Shown here one piece after another: positions 45,434-56,503 of a DNA stretch of 61,675 nucleotides. Numbering within the stretch: position 1 is the first letter of the stretch; each line of letters begins with the position of its first letter. Under the pieces are notes generated by a model. The model saw only the letters and a list, made by a program, of their open reading frames with translations, did no database searches and was not told the DNA's origin. The DNA lies in the NCBI GenBank assembly GCA_903884265.1, contig CAISEG010000027.1, positions 1 through 61,675 of the forward strand, given 5' to 3'. This stretch comes from an uncultured Anaerolineales bacterium. Its GTDB lineage: Bacteria; Chloroflexota; Anaerolineae; Anaerolineales; Villigracilaceae. Made by a program: the position numbers and the translations under genes.

Positions 45434-46768
45434 ATGGACGCCGAGCAAGCCTGGCAGTCAGCATTGGGGCAACTCCAAATGGAGATGCCAAAAGCATCTT
45501 TTGATACCTGGGTGCGTGATACCCAGATCTATTCTTATGATGAAGGAGTATTCACGATTGGCGTGCGCAACGCCTATGTGCGCGATTGGCTGGAAAGCCG
45601 TCTCTCCAGCACTGTGACACGTTTATTGATGGGTATCATGAATCGGGCTGTGAACGTGGCCTTTGTCGTCGATGCCAATGGAAATGGCGAATTGGTAGCG
45701 GAACCAGTCGAAGTGGATGAGATTCCCAACATTACACTAAACACGGCGCAATATCCGCACAGCGTCACACTCAATCCTCGTTACACATTCGAGAATTTTA
45801 TTGTCGGTCCAAATAACCGCTTGGCGCACGCCGTCAGCCAGGCTGTCGCTGAGAATCCAGCCACGGCTTATAACCCGCTCTTCCTCTACGGGGGGGTGGG
45901 CCTCGGGAAGACTCATTTATTACATGCTATTGGGAATTTTTGTCAGGAGCACGGTCAACGGGTGCTCTATGTCTCTTCTGAGGAATTTACAAACGATATG
46001 ATTAATGCCATCCGGTCGCATACCACCCAGGCGTTCCGGGACAAGTATCGTTCTGCAGATGTACTCCTGGTGGATGATATCCAGTTCATCGCGGGTAAGG
46101 AATCGACCCAAGAAGAGTTTTTTCACACTTTTAATACCTTGCATGGACAAAACAAGCAGATTATTGTTTCCTCTGACCGCCCGCCCAAGTCACTGGTGAC
46201 GTTGGAAGAACGCCTGCGTTCGCGTTTTGAATGGGGTTTGACAGCCGATATACAACTACCGGATCTGGAAACCCGTCTGGCAATTTTACGGTCGAAAGCC
46301 GAACGATTGGGACATGCAGTTCCTGCCGAGATTATGGACTTGATCGCCCGCCGTGTCCAGTCCAACATCCGCGAACTGGAGGGGGCGCTTAATCGCATTG
46401 TGGCTTTTGCCGACTTGAGCGGGATGGCTCTGACCCCCCAATTAGCCGATGTAGCCCTTGCCGACCTCCTGCCCCAGCGCGGCGATGTGAAACCTGCGGA
46501 GGTGGTAGATATGGTCGCCAAGACATTCAATCTGTCTGTGGACCGTCTGCTCAGTCCCGATCGGTCGCGGGATGTGGCCCTACCGCGCCAGATCGCCATG
46601 TACCTGATGCGTGAGACAAATATCTCCCTGCCACAAATTGGAATGGCTTTAGGCGGCCGCGACCATACCACGGTCATGTATGCCTGCGAGAAAGTTGCCG
46701 ACCTGCTCGAACGGGATGACAAGGTACGCCGGCAGGTGGTGCAGATCCGGCAGTTGTTGTACGCGTGA
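45434..46768 (+). CDS. dnaA: Chromosomal replication initiator DnaA
   Basis: NPRYTFENFIVGPNNRLAHAVSQAVAENPATAYNPLFLYGGVGLGKTHLLHAIGNF; C-terminal GGRDHTTVMYACEKV; GGAGG-like RBS before ATG 45434. Confidence 0.97.
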   Translation: MDAEQAWQSALGQLQMEMPKASFDTWVRDTQIYSYDEGVFTIGVRNAYVRDWLESRLSSTVTRLLMGIMNRAVNVAFVVDANGNGELVAEPVEVDEIPNITLNTAQYPHSVTLNPRYTFENFIVGPNNRLAHAVSQAVAENPATAYNPLFLYGGVGLGKTHLLHAIGNFCQEHGQRVLYVSSEEFTNDMINAIRSHTTQAFRDKYRSADVLLVDDIQFIAGKESTQEEFFHTFNTLHGQNKQIIVSSDRPPKSLVTLEERLRSRFEWGLTADIQLPDLETRLAILRSKAERLGHAVPAEIMDLIARRVQSNIRELEGALNRIVAFADLSGMALTPQLADVALADLLPQRGDVKPAEVVDMVAKTFNLSVDRLLSPDRSRDVALPRQIAMYLMRETNISLPQIGMALGGRDHTTVMYACEKVADLLERDDKVRRQVVQIRQLLYA

Positions 46769-46794
46769 GAAGACTCCTATCCTAATAATGAAAA

Positions 46795-46824
46795 ATAATC
46801 CCGGTGAATCATCGCCGGGATTAT
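46795..46824 (+). terminator. Hairpin after dnaA
   Basis: ATAATCCCGG-TGAATCATCG-CCGGGATTAT. Confidence 0.65.
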
Positions 46825-46856
46825 CGCTTAATGAATTATTCTCCGTAATTTTGTCG

Positions 46857-47843
46857 CTAAGGAGATACGATATTTGTGCCCTCGTTGCAGACTTGCAAAT
46901 ACGTTGCGGAGCCACTTTCTGTCGGCACGAGACAAGTGACCGTATAACCGTCTTTGAACTGGATGGTGATATCCATGGAACCAGCCTCGCTGGTTGACAT
47001 GCGTGCATATAACATATAACCCATGCCGAAATGCTCTCTCAGGGCTGGCAGTTTCGCGATTGGAAATCGTACTTCCTGGGAAGGATCGGTTGCTACTTTT
47101 TGCAGGCTTTCATTCAGGGTGCGAATTGCATATTCGGAAGTATAACCGAAGCGAGAAAACACGCCTGGGATGAAACCAACCAGGAAAACGATGACCAGTA
47201 GCTGCACAAACAATTTCCGACGAACATCTGGAAGCTCTTGTAGTTTTATAAATAGATGACGGTTGATCGCCACTCTGATCGCTCCGGCAAGTAAGATACC
47301 TGCTCCTACCAACGGCAGGGCGGTGATAAACGATTGTACAGTCAGGGCAGCACTTCCGCCGCCCAATAAGGTAGCGACCAAATTCCCGACCAGAAGGAGA
47401 ATGGTGAGTACAACTCCGCCCCAGACAATCCCTCCGTATTCTTCTGTGAACCAACCGACTATCGCTCCAGCCAGCGCAAGAGCGATCCCGAACTCGATCC
47501 AATGGATCAGAAGGCGGATCCAATCCACCCCCAGGTGCAAGTCCGGGAAAAACATGATGTTGATGATCGAAGACACCAGCACAAAAACTGTTGTGGTAAT
47601 GATGCCGTAGATTGCACCCGGAACCATACGCAAACCGCGTTCCGCTAGGGTTTCCTGACGATAAGATGAAATGACTGCTGCTTTGAACCGTTTGAACAAA
47701 TTAATACAATCCTTTTTTTCGAAACAAGGTATGTGGCTATGATCAGTTTTCGACGAACTCCCCGCCGATGATCTCACGGTCGAGTACGCGTTTGCCTGCA
47801 TCGAATTTGAAGAGTACTTCAATCTGCTGGAAACAATGCTCAT
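46857..47843 (-). CDS. Uncharacterised multi-pass membrane protein (true start probably downstream of the tracked one)
   Basis: Four to five hydrophobic segments from MVPGAIYGIITTTVFVLVSSIINIMFF onward; tracked ORF start overlaps the neighbouring gene. Confidence 0.6.
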   Translation of the reverse strand: MSIVSSRLKYSSNSMQANAYSTVRSSAGSSSKTDHSHIPCFEKKDCINLFKRFKAAVISSYRQETLAERGLRMVPGAIYGIITTTVFVLVSSIINIMFFPDLHLGVDWIRLLIHWIEFGIALALAGAIVGWFTEEYGGIVWGGVVLTILLLVGNLVATLLGGGSAALTVQSFITALPLVGAGILLAGAIRVAINRHLFIKLQELPDVRRKLFVQLLVIVFLVGFIPGVFSRFGYTSEYAIRTLNESLQKVATDPSQEVRFPIAKLPALREHFGMGYMLYARMSTSEAGSMDITIQFKDGYTVTCLVPTESGSATYLQVCNEGTNIVSP

Positions 47844-48027
47844 TGCCCATGATTACCTTGCGGCAGGTGTAATAAGGCTTGCCTTTTTGATCCAGCTCCA
47901 TGCTGGGTTCATTATAAACATTGACCTGCCCATGGATGGTCTCACCACAGCGCTTGCATTTTACAGAAAAGGTATAAAACTTTCCAGTGGGGTTGGGAGG
48001 AGAAAGTAGATTTTTAAGGAATTTCAT
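47743..48027 (-). CDS. Small conserved-looking Cys-containing protein
   Basis: MKFLKNLLSPPNPTGKFYTFSVKCKRCGETIHGQVNVYNEPSMELDQKG; strong RBS AGGAGGACGCC before ATG. Confidence 0.75.
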   Translation of the reverse strand: MKFLKNLLSPPNPTGKFYTFSVKCKRCGETIHGQVNVYNEPSMELDQKGKPYYTCRKVIMGNEHCFQQIEVLFKFDAGKRVLDREIIGGEFVEN

Positions 48028-48064
48028 GGCGTCCTCCTACTTTTATATGAAGTATAGCACGACA

Positions 48065-49663
48065 CTACTTTGCAGTCCTGGTCTGCGGTTGGGCGATCGT
48101 GAAAATACAGAACAATTGCTTTAGCCTTGATGGCTCCGCATCTTTGAGAGGTGCATAGTGGACTCCCAAACGCTCCAGGCGAATCAGGAATTTTTCCAGC
48201 CTACGGAGGAATTCCTTGAAGTCCTTTTTGTCTTTTAGCGTCCACCCGGTCTCAGCCATGGCGGTCAGCCGTGGATATACTTGATAATCTAAGCGGGCGC
48301 GGTTCGGGATCCATTCAGACCAAAGCGGAAATTCCAGCCCGAGAATGGATCCTCCATTGTTGTCATCCAACTCTACCGGGACAGGTTCGTAACGGTAAGC
48401 CCGGCTCAACGGCATCAGGCAGTAACTATGGTCTAGATACGTGTCGAGATAGGTAGACATGACAACCGCCCGCTTATCGGTCCGAATGGCGTCGAGCAAA
48501 TGCAGGCGGTCTCTCACCCAGAATTGGACAACCGCACTCTGGATCAGGTTTTTTTGCAGGATCTCGTTCCAACCCACCACACGCCGCCCTTTTGTGTCAA
48601 GATAATCAGCGATGCGGTTGGTGAAATAGACTTGTAGGGCGTGCTCGTCTTTCAGTCCTTCCTCCCGGATGCGCCGTTGGCAGGCAGAACACTTCTTCCA
48701 GCGAGCTTTCGGAGCTTCATCTCCCCCGATGTGGATAAAGGGTGAGGGGAAGAGTTCCAGGATTTCATCGAGGACTTCTTGTAGGAAGGTGAAAACGGTC
48801 TCCTTGCCGGCGCAGTAAATATCGGGAAAAATGCCAAAGTGCAGGGCAACTTCGAACGGACCGCCTGAGCAAGATAATTCGGGGTAGGCTGCCAGCGCAG
48901 CCAGAGAGTGACCAGGCATCTCGATCTCCGGCACGATCGTGATGTGCCGTTCGGTGGCATATGCTACAACTTCACGAATCTCGTCCTGGGTGTAAAACCC
49001 GGAATGCGGAATTCCGTCATGCTGTTTACCGAGCATGGTTTTACTTGTCCCAGCACGCTGCGAGCCGATCTCGGTCAGTTTGGGATATTTCTTGATCTCG
49101 ATTCGCCAGCCTTGGTCTTCGGTCAGATGCCAGTGCAATACGTTCAGTTTTTGAAAGGCCATCAGATCGAGGGTCAGGAGTACGGTCTCTTTACCCTGAA
49201 AATGACGGCCTTCATCGAGCATGAAACCGCGCCAGGAAAAACGCGGAGTATCTTCGATAAATACACACGGGAGGCACCAATCCACTCCGGAGACGAGATG
49301 TCTTTCTTCGATTTCTTCAGGAAATAGTTGTCGCAGGGTTTGGATGCCGTAGAAAACCCCGGCGATTCCAGGCGCTTCGATTACTATTGCTTCGGGCCGG
49401 ACATCGAGCCGATAGCCTTCGCGGCTGAGTTGCTTAAGTTCAGGATTCAAACGGAGGCTGATAACGTTTTTTACACCCTTGGCCTCGGTCATGACATTAA
49501 TCGGGAAATCCTTCAGGTGAGATCCAGTGGGAGCGGAAAGCAGTCCACGTAAATAGTCCGCGTTCCAGTGGTTGGCGGAATCAACTAGAATCCCTGTCTC
49601 GTTTTCCAGGCGGAATTCACCAGGATGAGGTTCAATTCTAGCAGGGAGGGGGATGATATCCAT
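48065..49663 (-). CDS. Beta-N-acetylhexosaminidase (GH20)
   Basis: FSWRGFMLDEGRHFQGKETVLLTLDLMAFQKLNVLHWHLTEDQGWRIEIKKYPKLTEIGSQR; FIHIGGDEAPKARWKKC; VVGWNEIL. Confidence 0.95.
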   Translation of the reverse strand: MDIIPLPARIEPHPGEFRLENETGILVDSANHWNADYLRGLLSAPTGSHLKDFPINVMTEAKGVKNVISLRLNPELKQLSREGYRLDVRPEAIVIEAPGIAGVFYGIQTLRQLFPEEIEERHLVSGVDWCLPCVFIEDTPRFSWRGFMLDEGRHFQGKETVLLTLDLMAFQKLNVLHWHLTEDQGWRIEIKKYPKLTEIGSQRAGTSKTMLGKQHDGIPHSGFYTQDEIREVVAYATERHITIVPEIEMPGHSLAALAAYPELSCSGGPFEVALHFGIFPDIYCAGKETVFTFLQEVLDEILELFPSPFIHIGGDEAPKARWKKCSACQRRIREEGLKDEHALQVYFTNRIADYLDTKGRRVVGWNEILQKNLIQSAVVQFWVRDRLHLLDAIRTDKRAVVMSTYLDTYLDHSYCLMPLSRAYRYEPVPVELDDNNGGSILGLEFPLWSEWIPNRARLDYQVYPRLTAMAETGWTLKDKKDFKEFLRRLEKFLIRLERLGVHYAPLKDAEPSRLKQLFCIFTIAQPQTRTAK

Positions 49664-49669
49664 AAGACT

Positions 49670-49675
49670 ATTTTA
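49670..49675 (-). promoter_or_regulatory. -10 element, predicted leaderless start for the GH20 gene
   Basis: Minus strand TAAAAT-AGTCTT-ATG. Confidence 0.5.
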
Positions 49676-49734
49676 CATCGTCTTGCCGGGATTCGTGGTA
49701 TACTAGCGCCGCTTCCAAAAAAGGGAGCACATTC

Positions 49735-49783
49735 TGCCCGGGACGGGCAATAAGCGTCCCTGAGCGGGTTGATTACCCCCGCT
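49735..49783 (+). promoter_or_regulatory. Structured rpsB leader (candidate regulatory RNA)
   Basis: TGCCCG-GGA-CGGGCA (49735-49749) competes with GGGACG...CGTCCC (49740-49760); further stem AGCGGG...CCCGCT (49763-49783). Confidence 0.45.
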
Positions 49784-49829
49784 AAACTTACAGATCCGTC
49801 AAGTGGAGGATCAATTTAGAAGGAGAAAA

Positions 49830-50771
49830 ATGGCTGTTGTTTCTATGAAAGCGCTGCTGGAAAGTGGCGTCCATTTCGGCCACCGGACCAATAAGTGGAA
49901 TCCCGGTATGAAGCCGTATATTTTTACCGAGCGCAATGGTATCCATATCATTGACTTGCAGCAAACGGTGAAGGCGATCACCAACGCTTATAATGCGATC
50001 CGTGACGTCGTTGCAACCGGCGGTTCGGTGATGTTTGTTGGCACCAAGCGCCAGGCGCAGGAGACGGTGCATGATGAGGCTATCCGTTGTGGAATGCCTT
50101 ACGTCACCGAGCGCTGGCTGGGCGGCATGTTGACGAACTGGTCAACAATGCATCAACGAATTGTAGAACTCGAACGCATGGAGAAGTTGTTTGAAACCGG
50201 CGATATTGAAAAGCTGACTAAAAAAGAGGCTCTACTGATCCAGCGCGAAATCACCCGCCTCAATATCCATCTCTCTGGCGTGCGTAACATGCAACGCGTA
50301 CCGGACCTGGTCTTTGTGGTGGATGTGAGCCGGGAGTATGCGGCTGTACACGAAGCCAATCTTTTGAAGATCCCTGTGATTGCCCTCGTGGATACAAACT
50401 GCGATCCCAATAACGTGGACTATGTTATCCCTTCCAATGACGACGCGATCCGCGCCATCAAACTGCTGGTAGCCAAGATGGCCGATGCTGTTGAAGAAGG
50501 CAAGGCGCTGCGTAAGGACGAAGAACTTGAAGCTGAAGCTGCCGAATCCCGCCTCCCTGAAACTGCGACTGACTCGGCCAAAAGACCCGCGCATGCAATC
50601 GATACGGACGAAGAACTCAAAGATGATGAGTTGCTGGGTGAAGCCACTCTGGCCAAGCTGGTTCCCGCACCTGAGATAAGAGAAGTCACGGTGGAAGAAG
50701 TTGTAAAAGAAGAACCTGCAACGGAAGAAGCCGTGAGCGACGACGATGCAGGAAAAGAAGAGAAAAAATAA
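49830..50771 (+). CDS. rpsB: 30S ribosomal protein S2 with acidic C-terminal extension
   Basis: [67 protein letters not shown]. Confidence 0.97.
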   Translation: MAVVSMKALLESGVHFGHRTNKWNPGMKPYIFTERNGIHIIDLQQTVKAITNAYNAIRDVVATGGSVMFVGTKRQAQETVHDEAIRCGMPYVTERWLGGMLTNWSTMHQRIVELERMEKLFETGDIEKLTKKEALLIQREITRLNIHLSGVRNMQRVPDLVFVVDVSREYAAVHEANLLKIPVIALVDTNCDPNNVDYVIPSNDDAIRAIKLLVAKMADAVEEGKALRKDEELEAEAAESRLPETATDSAKRPAHAIDTDEELKDDELLGEATLAKLVPAPEIREVTVEEVVKEEPATEEAVSDDDAGKEEKK

Positions 50772-50787
50772 AATCTGAGGAACTGGC

Positions 50788-51390
50788 ATGGAAATTACAA
50801 CTGAAATGATCAAAGAACTACGCGAAGCCACCAAAGCTGGAGTGCTTGATTGCCGCAAAGCCTTGGAATCTTCCAATGGTGATTACAAGAAAGCAGTGGA
50901 CTTCCTGCGAGAAAAAGGGATGGCTACCGCAGCCAAGCGCGCTGACCGCCAGGCTTTGAACGGTATCGTGGAACTCTATTCACACGGCAATGGCCGCGTA
51001 GGTGTGATGGTGGAAGTCAACTGCGAGACCGATTTTGTTGCTCGGGCGGAACAATTCCGCAAATTTGCCCATGAGGTAGCTCTGCAGGTTGCTGCTGCCG
51101 CGCCAAAGTACATAAAAGAAGAAGACATTCCTGCAGCTGTGCTTGAGCATGAAGTTGGAATAGCCAAAGCGCGCGCTCTTGAGGAAGGCAAACCCGAAGC
51201 CATGTTGGAAAAGATCGCCCAAGGTCGCGTTGAGAAGTATAAGGATGAAGTTGTCTTGATGCGCCAAGCTTATATCCGTGATGACAAGGTCACTTTGGGG
51301 AAGCTCCTGCTTGAGCAGGTCGCCGCCCTCGGAGAGAATATTATTGTCCGGCGATTCGCTCGCTGGGAATTGGGCGAAGTGAGTGAGTAA
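50788..51390 (+). CDS. tsf: Elongation factor Ts
   Basis: MIKELREATKAGVLDCRKALESSNGDYKKAVDFLREKGMATAAKRADRQALNG; EVNCETDFVAR. Confidence 0.97.
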   Translation: MEITTEMIKELREATKAGVLDCRKALESSNGDYKKAVDFLREKGMATAAKRADRQALNGIVELYSHGNGRVGVMVEVNCETDFVARAEQFRKFAHEVALQVAAAAPKYIKEEDIPAAVLEHEVGIAKARALEEGKPEAMLEKIAQGRVEKYKDEVVLMRQAYIRDDKVTLGKLLLEQVAALGENIIVRRFARWELGEVSE

Positions 51391-51393
51391 TTG

Positions 51394-51421
51394 AAAAGGC
51401 CAACCATTCGGTTGGCCTTTT
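51394..51421 (+). terminator. Rho-independent terminator after tsf
   Basis: AAAAGGCCAACC-ATTC-GGTTGGCCTTTT. Confidence 0.9.
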
Positions 51422-51436
51422 ATTACTGGAATATAA

Positions 51437-52165
<729 letters not shown>

Positions 52166-52343
52166 AGTAATAGTTTTAAAAGTCTGATGAGACTATTGGA
52201 CGGGGTCGTTTGGTGATACTACCGGCGACTCTGTTTTCTTTTTTCCTTTCTTTCGATTTTTAGAGTCCCTATTTTTATTGGCGTTTTTTACGGTTTTAAG
52301 GTATCCTTATGGAAGACAAATTTGTTCATCCCAGGAGGCCGAC

Positions 52344-52901
52344 GTGATAAAAGACATTCTTAAAGAAGCTGAGATGCGTATGCACGCCGCAATCCAGAAT
52401 TTGGATGATGACTTGGCTACAATTCGTACTGGCCGGGCCACCCCGGCATTGGTGGAAAAATTGGCCATAGATTACTACGGCACGCCAACGCCGTTGATGC
52501 AACTCGCATCCATATCGGTGCCTGAGCCGCGCGGTCTTCTCATCAAACCATTTGATCCGTCTTCAATTAAGGGCATCGAACGGGCAATCCTTGCTTCGGA
52601 CTTAGGCCTTACTCCCAATAATGACGGAAAACAAATACGACTGAACCTGCCCACACTCACTGAAGAGCGCCGTCGCGATCTGGTCAAGGTTGTCCATGGC
52701 CGGCTGGAAGAGTGTCGTATCGCGGTTCGAAACGTTAGGCGTGATCTCCACAACGATATGCGCGATTTCGAAAAGGAGAAACTCATCTCCGAGGATGACT
52801 TGAAGCGCGGCGAAGAAGAACTCCAGAAGATCACTGATCATAATATAGAAGAGATCAATAAACACGGCGTGCATAAAGAACAGGAGATAATGGAGGTGTA
52901 G
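52344..52901 (+). CDS. frr: Ribosome recycling factor
   Basis: LDDDLATIRTGRATPALVEKLAIDYYGTPTPLMQLASISVPEPR; GTG 52344 after AGGAGG. Confidence 0.96.
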   Translation: MIKDILKEAEMRMHAAIQNLDDDLATIRTGRATPALVEKLAIDYYGTPTPLMQLASISVPEPRGLLIKPFDPSSIKGIERAILASDLGLTPNNDGKQIRLNLPTLTEERRRDLVKVVHGRLEECRIAVRNVRRDLHNDMRDFEKEKLISEDDLKRGEEELQKITDHNIEEINKHGVHKEQEIMEV

Positions 52902-52930
52902 TGGCGGTCTAAATCGTCGCTACCACATTT

Positions 52931-53662
52931 ATGGCAAAGAAAAACACGGTTTCCAGGGGCCGAATCCCCACTCACGTCGCAATTATTATGGACGGGAATG
53001 GACGCTGGGCAATTTCGCGCGGCCTGCCCCGTCTTGCTGGGCACCGCGCCGGTACTGAGAACTTGCGCCGTATCATCACTGCCTGTACTGAATTTGGGGT
53101 TAAATATCTCACTATATACGCATTTTCCACCGAGAATTGGGGTCGCCCACGTGAAGAAGTTGAAGGCCTCATGCACATACTCGAAGATGTGATCGATAAA
53201 GAACTGGCTGAACTAAATAAGGAAGGGGTGCAATTACGCCACATCGGTCATCTGGAACGGTTGGATCCGAAACTTCAGGAAAAAGTTCTGGAGGCGATTG
53301 AGCTGACCAAGAACAATAAACGGTTGATATTAAATGTTGCATTTAACTACGGCGGGCGCGATGAAATTGTCTGCGCAATCCAACGTATCCTAAAAGATGG
53401 CATATTACCCGAAGATGTGAACGCCGACCTTGTTAGCCAATACATGTTCACTGCGGGTGTCCCGGATCCGGACTTGATCATCCGCACTTCGGGCGAATTG
53501 CGTGTCTCCAATTTTCTGATATGGCAGGGGGCTTATTCCGAGTGGTATGTCACATCCGTTTACTGGCCTGATTTTGATAAAGAAGAACTCCAAAAAGCAT
53601 TGGATACATTTTCCCAACGAGATCGTCGTTACGGTGGTTTATCCAGGACAATTAAGGATTAA
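52931..53662 (+). CDS. uppS: Isoprenyl transferase (undecaprenyl diphosphate synthase family)
   Basis: PTHVAIIMDGNGRWAISRGLPRLAGHRAGTENLRRII; LTIYAFSTENWGRPREEVEGLM; DLIIRTSGELRVSNFLIWQGAYSEWYVT. Confidence 0.97.
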   Translation: MAKKNTVSRGRIPTHVAIIMDGNGRWAISRGLPRLAGHRAGTENLRRIITACTEFGVKYLTIYAFSTENWGRPREEVEGLMHILEDVIDKELAELNKEGVQLRHIGHLERLDPKLQEKVLEAIELTKNNKRLILNVAFNYGGRDEIVCAIQRILKDGILPEDVNADLVSQYMFTAGVPDPDLIIRTSGELRVSNFLIWQGAYSEWYVTSVYWPDFDKEELQKALDTFSQRDRRYGGLSRTIKD

Positions 53663-53669
53663 TCTTTGC

Positions 53670-54479
53670 ATGTTGATAAAACGTGTCCTTACGGCCCTTG
53701 CACTTGCAGCCATTGGCTTACCAGCCATGATCATTGGGGGGCTTTTTTATTTTGGCATTATCACCATCCTGCTGGGAATTGCCGCTTGGGAATATGGCAA
53801 GATCTACCACACTGCTGGTTATAACGCCTCCACTCTTCTTCTGGTGGGAGGGGTTGTACTGCTTGTCATTGTAAGAGTGTACTTTCCTGGCATGGCACCT
53901 GCCGCTCTGGCGCTGCTCATACTTGCAGCAATGACTTGGCATCTGATTGATTACGAAAATGGCCGCAACAAGGCAGCTTCAGACTTCACCATCACTGTTG
54001 CTGGAATTGTCTACCTCGGTTGGATCGGCGCGTACTTAATTGATATCCGCAATTTACCAGATGGACTATGGTGGCTGGCACTTGTTTTCCCGGCCGTCTG
54101 GTTTGCTGATACGGCGGCTTATTTTATCGGCAGCCGTTTTGGCAAACACCAGCTCACCCCCCGGCTTAGCCCGAAAAAAACATGGGAAGGCTATTGGGGC
54201 GGGGTTATTTTTGGTACGATTGGTACTGCAGGACTGGCTGTCCTGTGGCATAGTCTTGGGGGCCTGGCAGTGACTTGGTGGCAGGGAGCCGCGTTGGGAG
54301 CGGCACTATCTATCCTGACGACATTGGGCGACTTGGGCGAGTCCATGTTCAAACGAGAGGCGGGAGTAAAAGATTCGAGCAACATTATCCCTGGACACGG
54401 TGGTGTATTGGATCGCATCGATTCATGGCTGTGGGCGGGTGTACTGGGCTATCTGCTCATTGTCTGGTTTCTAATTTAG
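53670..54479 (+). CDS. cdsA: Phosphatidate cytidylyltransferase
   Basis: DTAAYFIGSRFGKHQLTPRLSPKKTWEGYWGGVIFG; DLGESMFKREAGVKDSSNIIPGHGGVLDRIDSWL. Confidence 0.96.
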   Translation: MLIKRVLTALALAAIGLPAMIIGGLFYFGIITILLGIAAWEYGKIYHTAGYNASTLLLVGGVVLLVIVRVYFPGMAPAALALLILAAMTWHLIDYENGRNKAASDFTITVAGIVYLGWIGAYLIDIRNLPDGLWWLALVFPAVWFADTAAYFIGSRFGKHQLTPRLSPKKTWEGYWGGVIFGTIGTAGLAVLWHSLGGLAVTWWQGAALGAALSILTTLGDLGESMFKREAGVKDSSNIIPGHGGVLDRIDSWLWAGVLGYLLIVWFLI

Positions 54480-54503
54480 GATTGAGATCCCGGGAGGCCA
54501 GAA

Positions 54504-55487
54504 ATGATTACTGAACCGACACGAAATTTGGCCCTCGAGCTGGTACGCGTGACTGAGGCGGCAGCGCTTTCAGCGGGTCGCTACATGGGACGCGGCGATA
54601 AAAACGCCGCTGATCATGCCGCAGTGGAAGCCATGCGACTCATACTAAATACCATCTACATGAATGCGGTTATCGTTATTGGCGAAGGGGAGAAAGATCA
54701 TGCACCGATGTTGTTCAATGGTGAACATGTCGGCAAGGGTGACGGATCGGAGATGGATATTGCCGTGGATCCGATCGACGGCACACGCCCGCTGGCAAAT
54801 GGAACTTGGAGCGCTCTCTCAACGGTTGCCTTGGCACCACGCGGGACGATGTTTGACCCAGGCCCTTTCCTTTACATGGATAAGATCGCGGTTGGACCCC
54901 AAGCAAAAGGCAAAGTGGAAATTGAAGCCCCGGTGAAACATAACCTTGCTGCGATTGCGAAAGCAGGGGGTAAATCAGTAGAAGATGTGACAGTGATTAT
55001 CCTTGATCGCTCACGCCATGAGGAGTTGATTTCTGAGGTGCGCAGTGCTGGAGCGCGTATCCGCCTGATCCCAGACGGAGATGTTGCTGGTGCCTTAATG
55101 ACTGCCTGGCCTGATTCTGGGATCGATGCTTTATTGGGAATTGGCGGCACACCGGAGGGGGTGCTTTCTGCCTGTGCTTTACGTGCCATGGGTGGGGAGA
55201 TCCAGGGTAAACTATTTGCCCGCAATAATGACGAACTCCAACGTGGACGCGAGATGGGCTACGATTTTGAAAAAGTGTTGACCATGAACGATCTAGTCTC
55301 GACGGAAGATGTTTTCTTCGCTGCGACCGGGATCACCGATGGCGAATTTCTGGACGGCGTGAAATACTCTGGTTCTGGAGCACGAACTGACAGCTTGGTG
55401 GTGCGCGGTCATACCGGCACTGTACGTCAAATTATAGCTACCCATCGCTGGGACAAGCTCAACCAGTTCAGCGCAATCAAATATTAG
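54504..55487 (+). CDS. glpX: Fructose-1,6-bisphosphatase class II
   Basis: [73 protein letters not shown]. Confidence 0.96.
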   Translation: MITEPTRNLALELVRVTEAAALSAGRYMGRGDKNAADHAAVEAMRLILNTIYMNAVIVIGEGEKDHAPMLFNGEHVGKGDGSEMDIAVDPIDGTRPLANGTWSALSTVALAPRGTMFDPGPFLYMDKIAVGPQAKGKVEIEAPVKHNLAAIAKAGGKSVEDVTVIILDRSRHEELISEVRSAGARIRLIPDGDVAGALMTAWPDSGIDALLGIGGTPEGVLSACALRAMGGEIQGKLFARNNDELQRGREMGYDFEKVLTMNDLVSTEDVFFAATGITDGEFLDGVKYSGSGARTDSLVVRGHTGTVRQIIATHRWDKLNQFSAIKY

Positions 55488-55584
55488 GCAGAATCCTGTC
55501 CGTCTGCATGCCTGTCCCATCCATTCTGCAGCCTTGTCAGACATTCCACTCTCGAATATACTCTTGCCGGAGGCAAGATTACCC

Positions 55585-56244
55585 ATGGCTAAACAACGAA
55601 TTTTACTGGTAGATGATCATGAAGTTGTCCGTTTGGGGTTGAAATCGCTCCTGGAACGCCACCCTCAGTTTGATGTGGTCGGCGAGGCGTCCTCCGCGCG
55701 CGAGGCGATGGAAATTGTGAATAGTGCCCATCCTGATGTGGTTGTGATGGATATCCGCCTTCCGGGTACTTCTGGGATCGAAGCCTGCGAGGAAATTACC
55801 GGGCGTTTTCCGGAGATCAAGGTTATCATGTTGACCTCCTACGCTGAAGATGAAATGCTTTTCTCTGCCATTCGCGCTGGAGCGTCTGGTTATATTCTGA
55901 AGCAGATTGGCGGTGAGGATCTTGTCCGGGCTCTTGAAGCTGTCGGGCGTGGCGAGGCAATGCTTGACCCGACAGTGACACAACGGGTTTTCCAGGAAGT
56001 ACGCCGGGCAGTAAAAGACGAGGAAGCCTCTGCTTTTGCCCATCTCAGTCAACAGGAAAAACACGTTTTACTGCTTGTATCGGAAGGCAAAACTAACCGA
56101 GAGATTGCCAAGGCACTCTTTCTTGGCGAAGGGACGGTGCGCAACTATGTCAGCAGCATCCTTTCCAAACTGGGTGTCAACAACCGTGCTGAGGCCGCCG
56201 CTTATGCGGTAGGGCATAATCTGCGCGAATACATTGCAATGTAG
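55585..56244 (+). CDS. NarL/LuxR-family response regulator
   Basis: [88 protein letters not shown]. Confidence 0.95.
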   Translation: MAKQRILLVDDHEVVRLGLKSLLERHPQFDVVGEASSAREAMEIVNSAHPDVVVMDIRLPGTSGIEACEEITGRFPEIKVIMLTSYAEDEMLFSAIRAGASGYILKQIGGEDLVRALEAVGRGEAMLDPTVTQRVFQEVRRAVKDEEASAFAHLSQQEKHVLLLVSEGKTNREIAKALFLGEGTVRNYVSSILSKLGVNNRAEAAAYAVGHNLREYIAM

Positions 56245-56262
56245 TTCAGGTGTGCTTGCAGG

Positions 56263-56290
56263 TTGACAAAATCTTAGTTTCGGATAAAAT
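56263..56290 (+). promoter_or_regulatory. Promoter of the tRNA-Leu gene
   Basis: TTGACA (56263-56268), 16-nt spacer, TAAAAT (56285-56290). Confidence 0.75.
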
Positions 56291-56301
56291 ACAACCCGCA
56301 C

Positions 56302-56385
56302 GCCGAAGTGGCGGAACTGGCAGACGCGCTAGGTTCAGGGCTTAGTGGCCTTACGGTCGTGAGGGTTCAAGTCCCTCCTTCGGCA
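56302..56385 (+). tRNA. tRNA-Leu (CAG anticodon); CCA not encoded
   Basis: GCCGAAG acceptor pairs with CTTCGGC; loop TTCAGGG; long variable arm; GGTTCAAGTCC T-loop. Confidence 0.93.
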
Positions 56386-56389
56386 CTGC

Positions 56390-56411
56390 AAACCCGCGGA
56401 AACGCGGGTTT
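56390..56411 (+). terminator. Terminator after tRNA-Leu
   Basis: AAACCCGCG-GAAA-CGCGGGTTT followed by ATTGTTTT. Confidence 0.85.
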
Positions 56412-56491
56412 ATTGTTTTAATCACCACCCCTCCCCCGAACTTTTAGCCTCCCGTTCACCTGCATCAGGAGCAGATTTACTGATTCTGTGG

Positions 56492-56497
56492 TAAAAA
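56492..56497 (+). promoter_or_regulatory. -10-like element, predicted leaderless start for the lysA-like gene
   Basis: TAAAAA-GACCCT-ATG(56504). Confidence 0.4.
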
Positions 56498-56503
56498 GAC
56501 CCT

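Noticed and set aside
45000-45434. oriC / DnaA-box cluster upstream of dnaA
   Set aside because: No TTATNCACA-type boxes seen; TTTCCCACA has two mismatches and is isolated.
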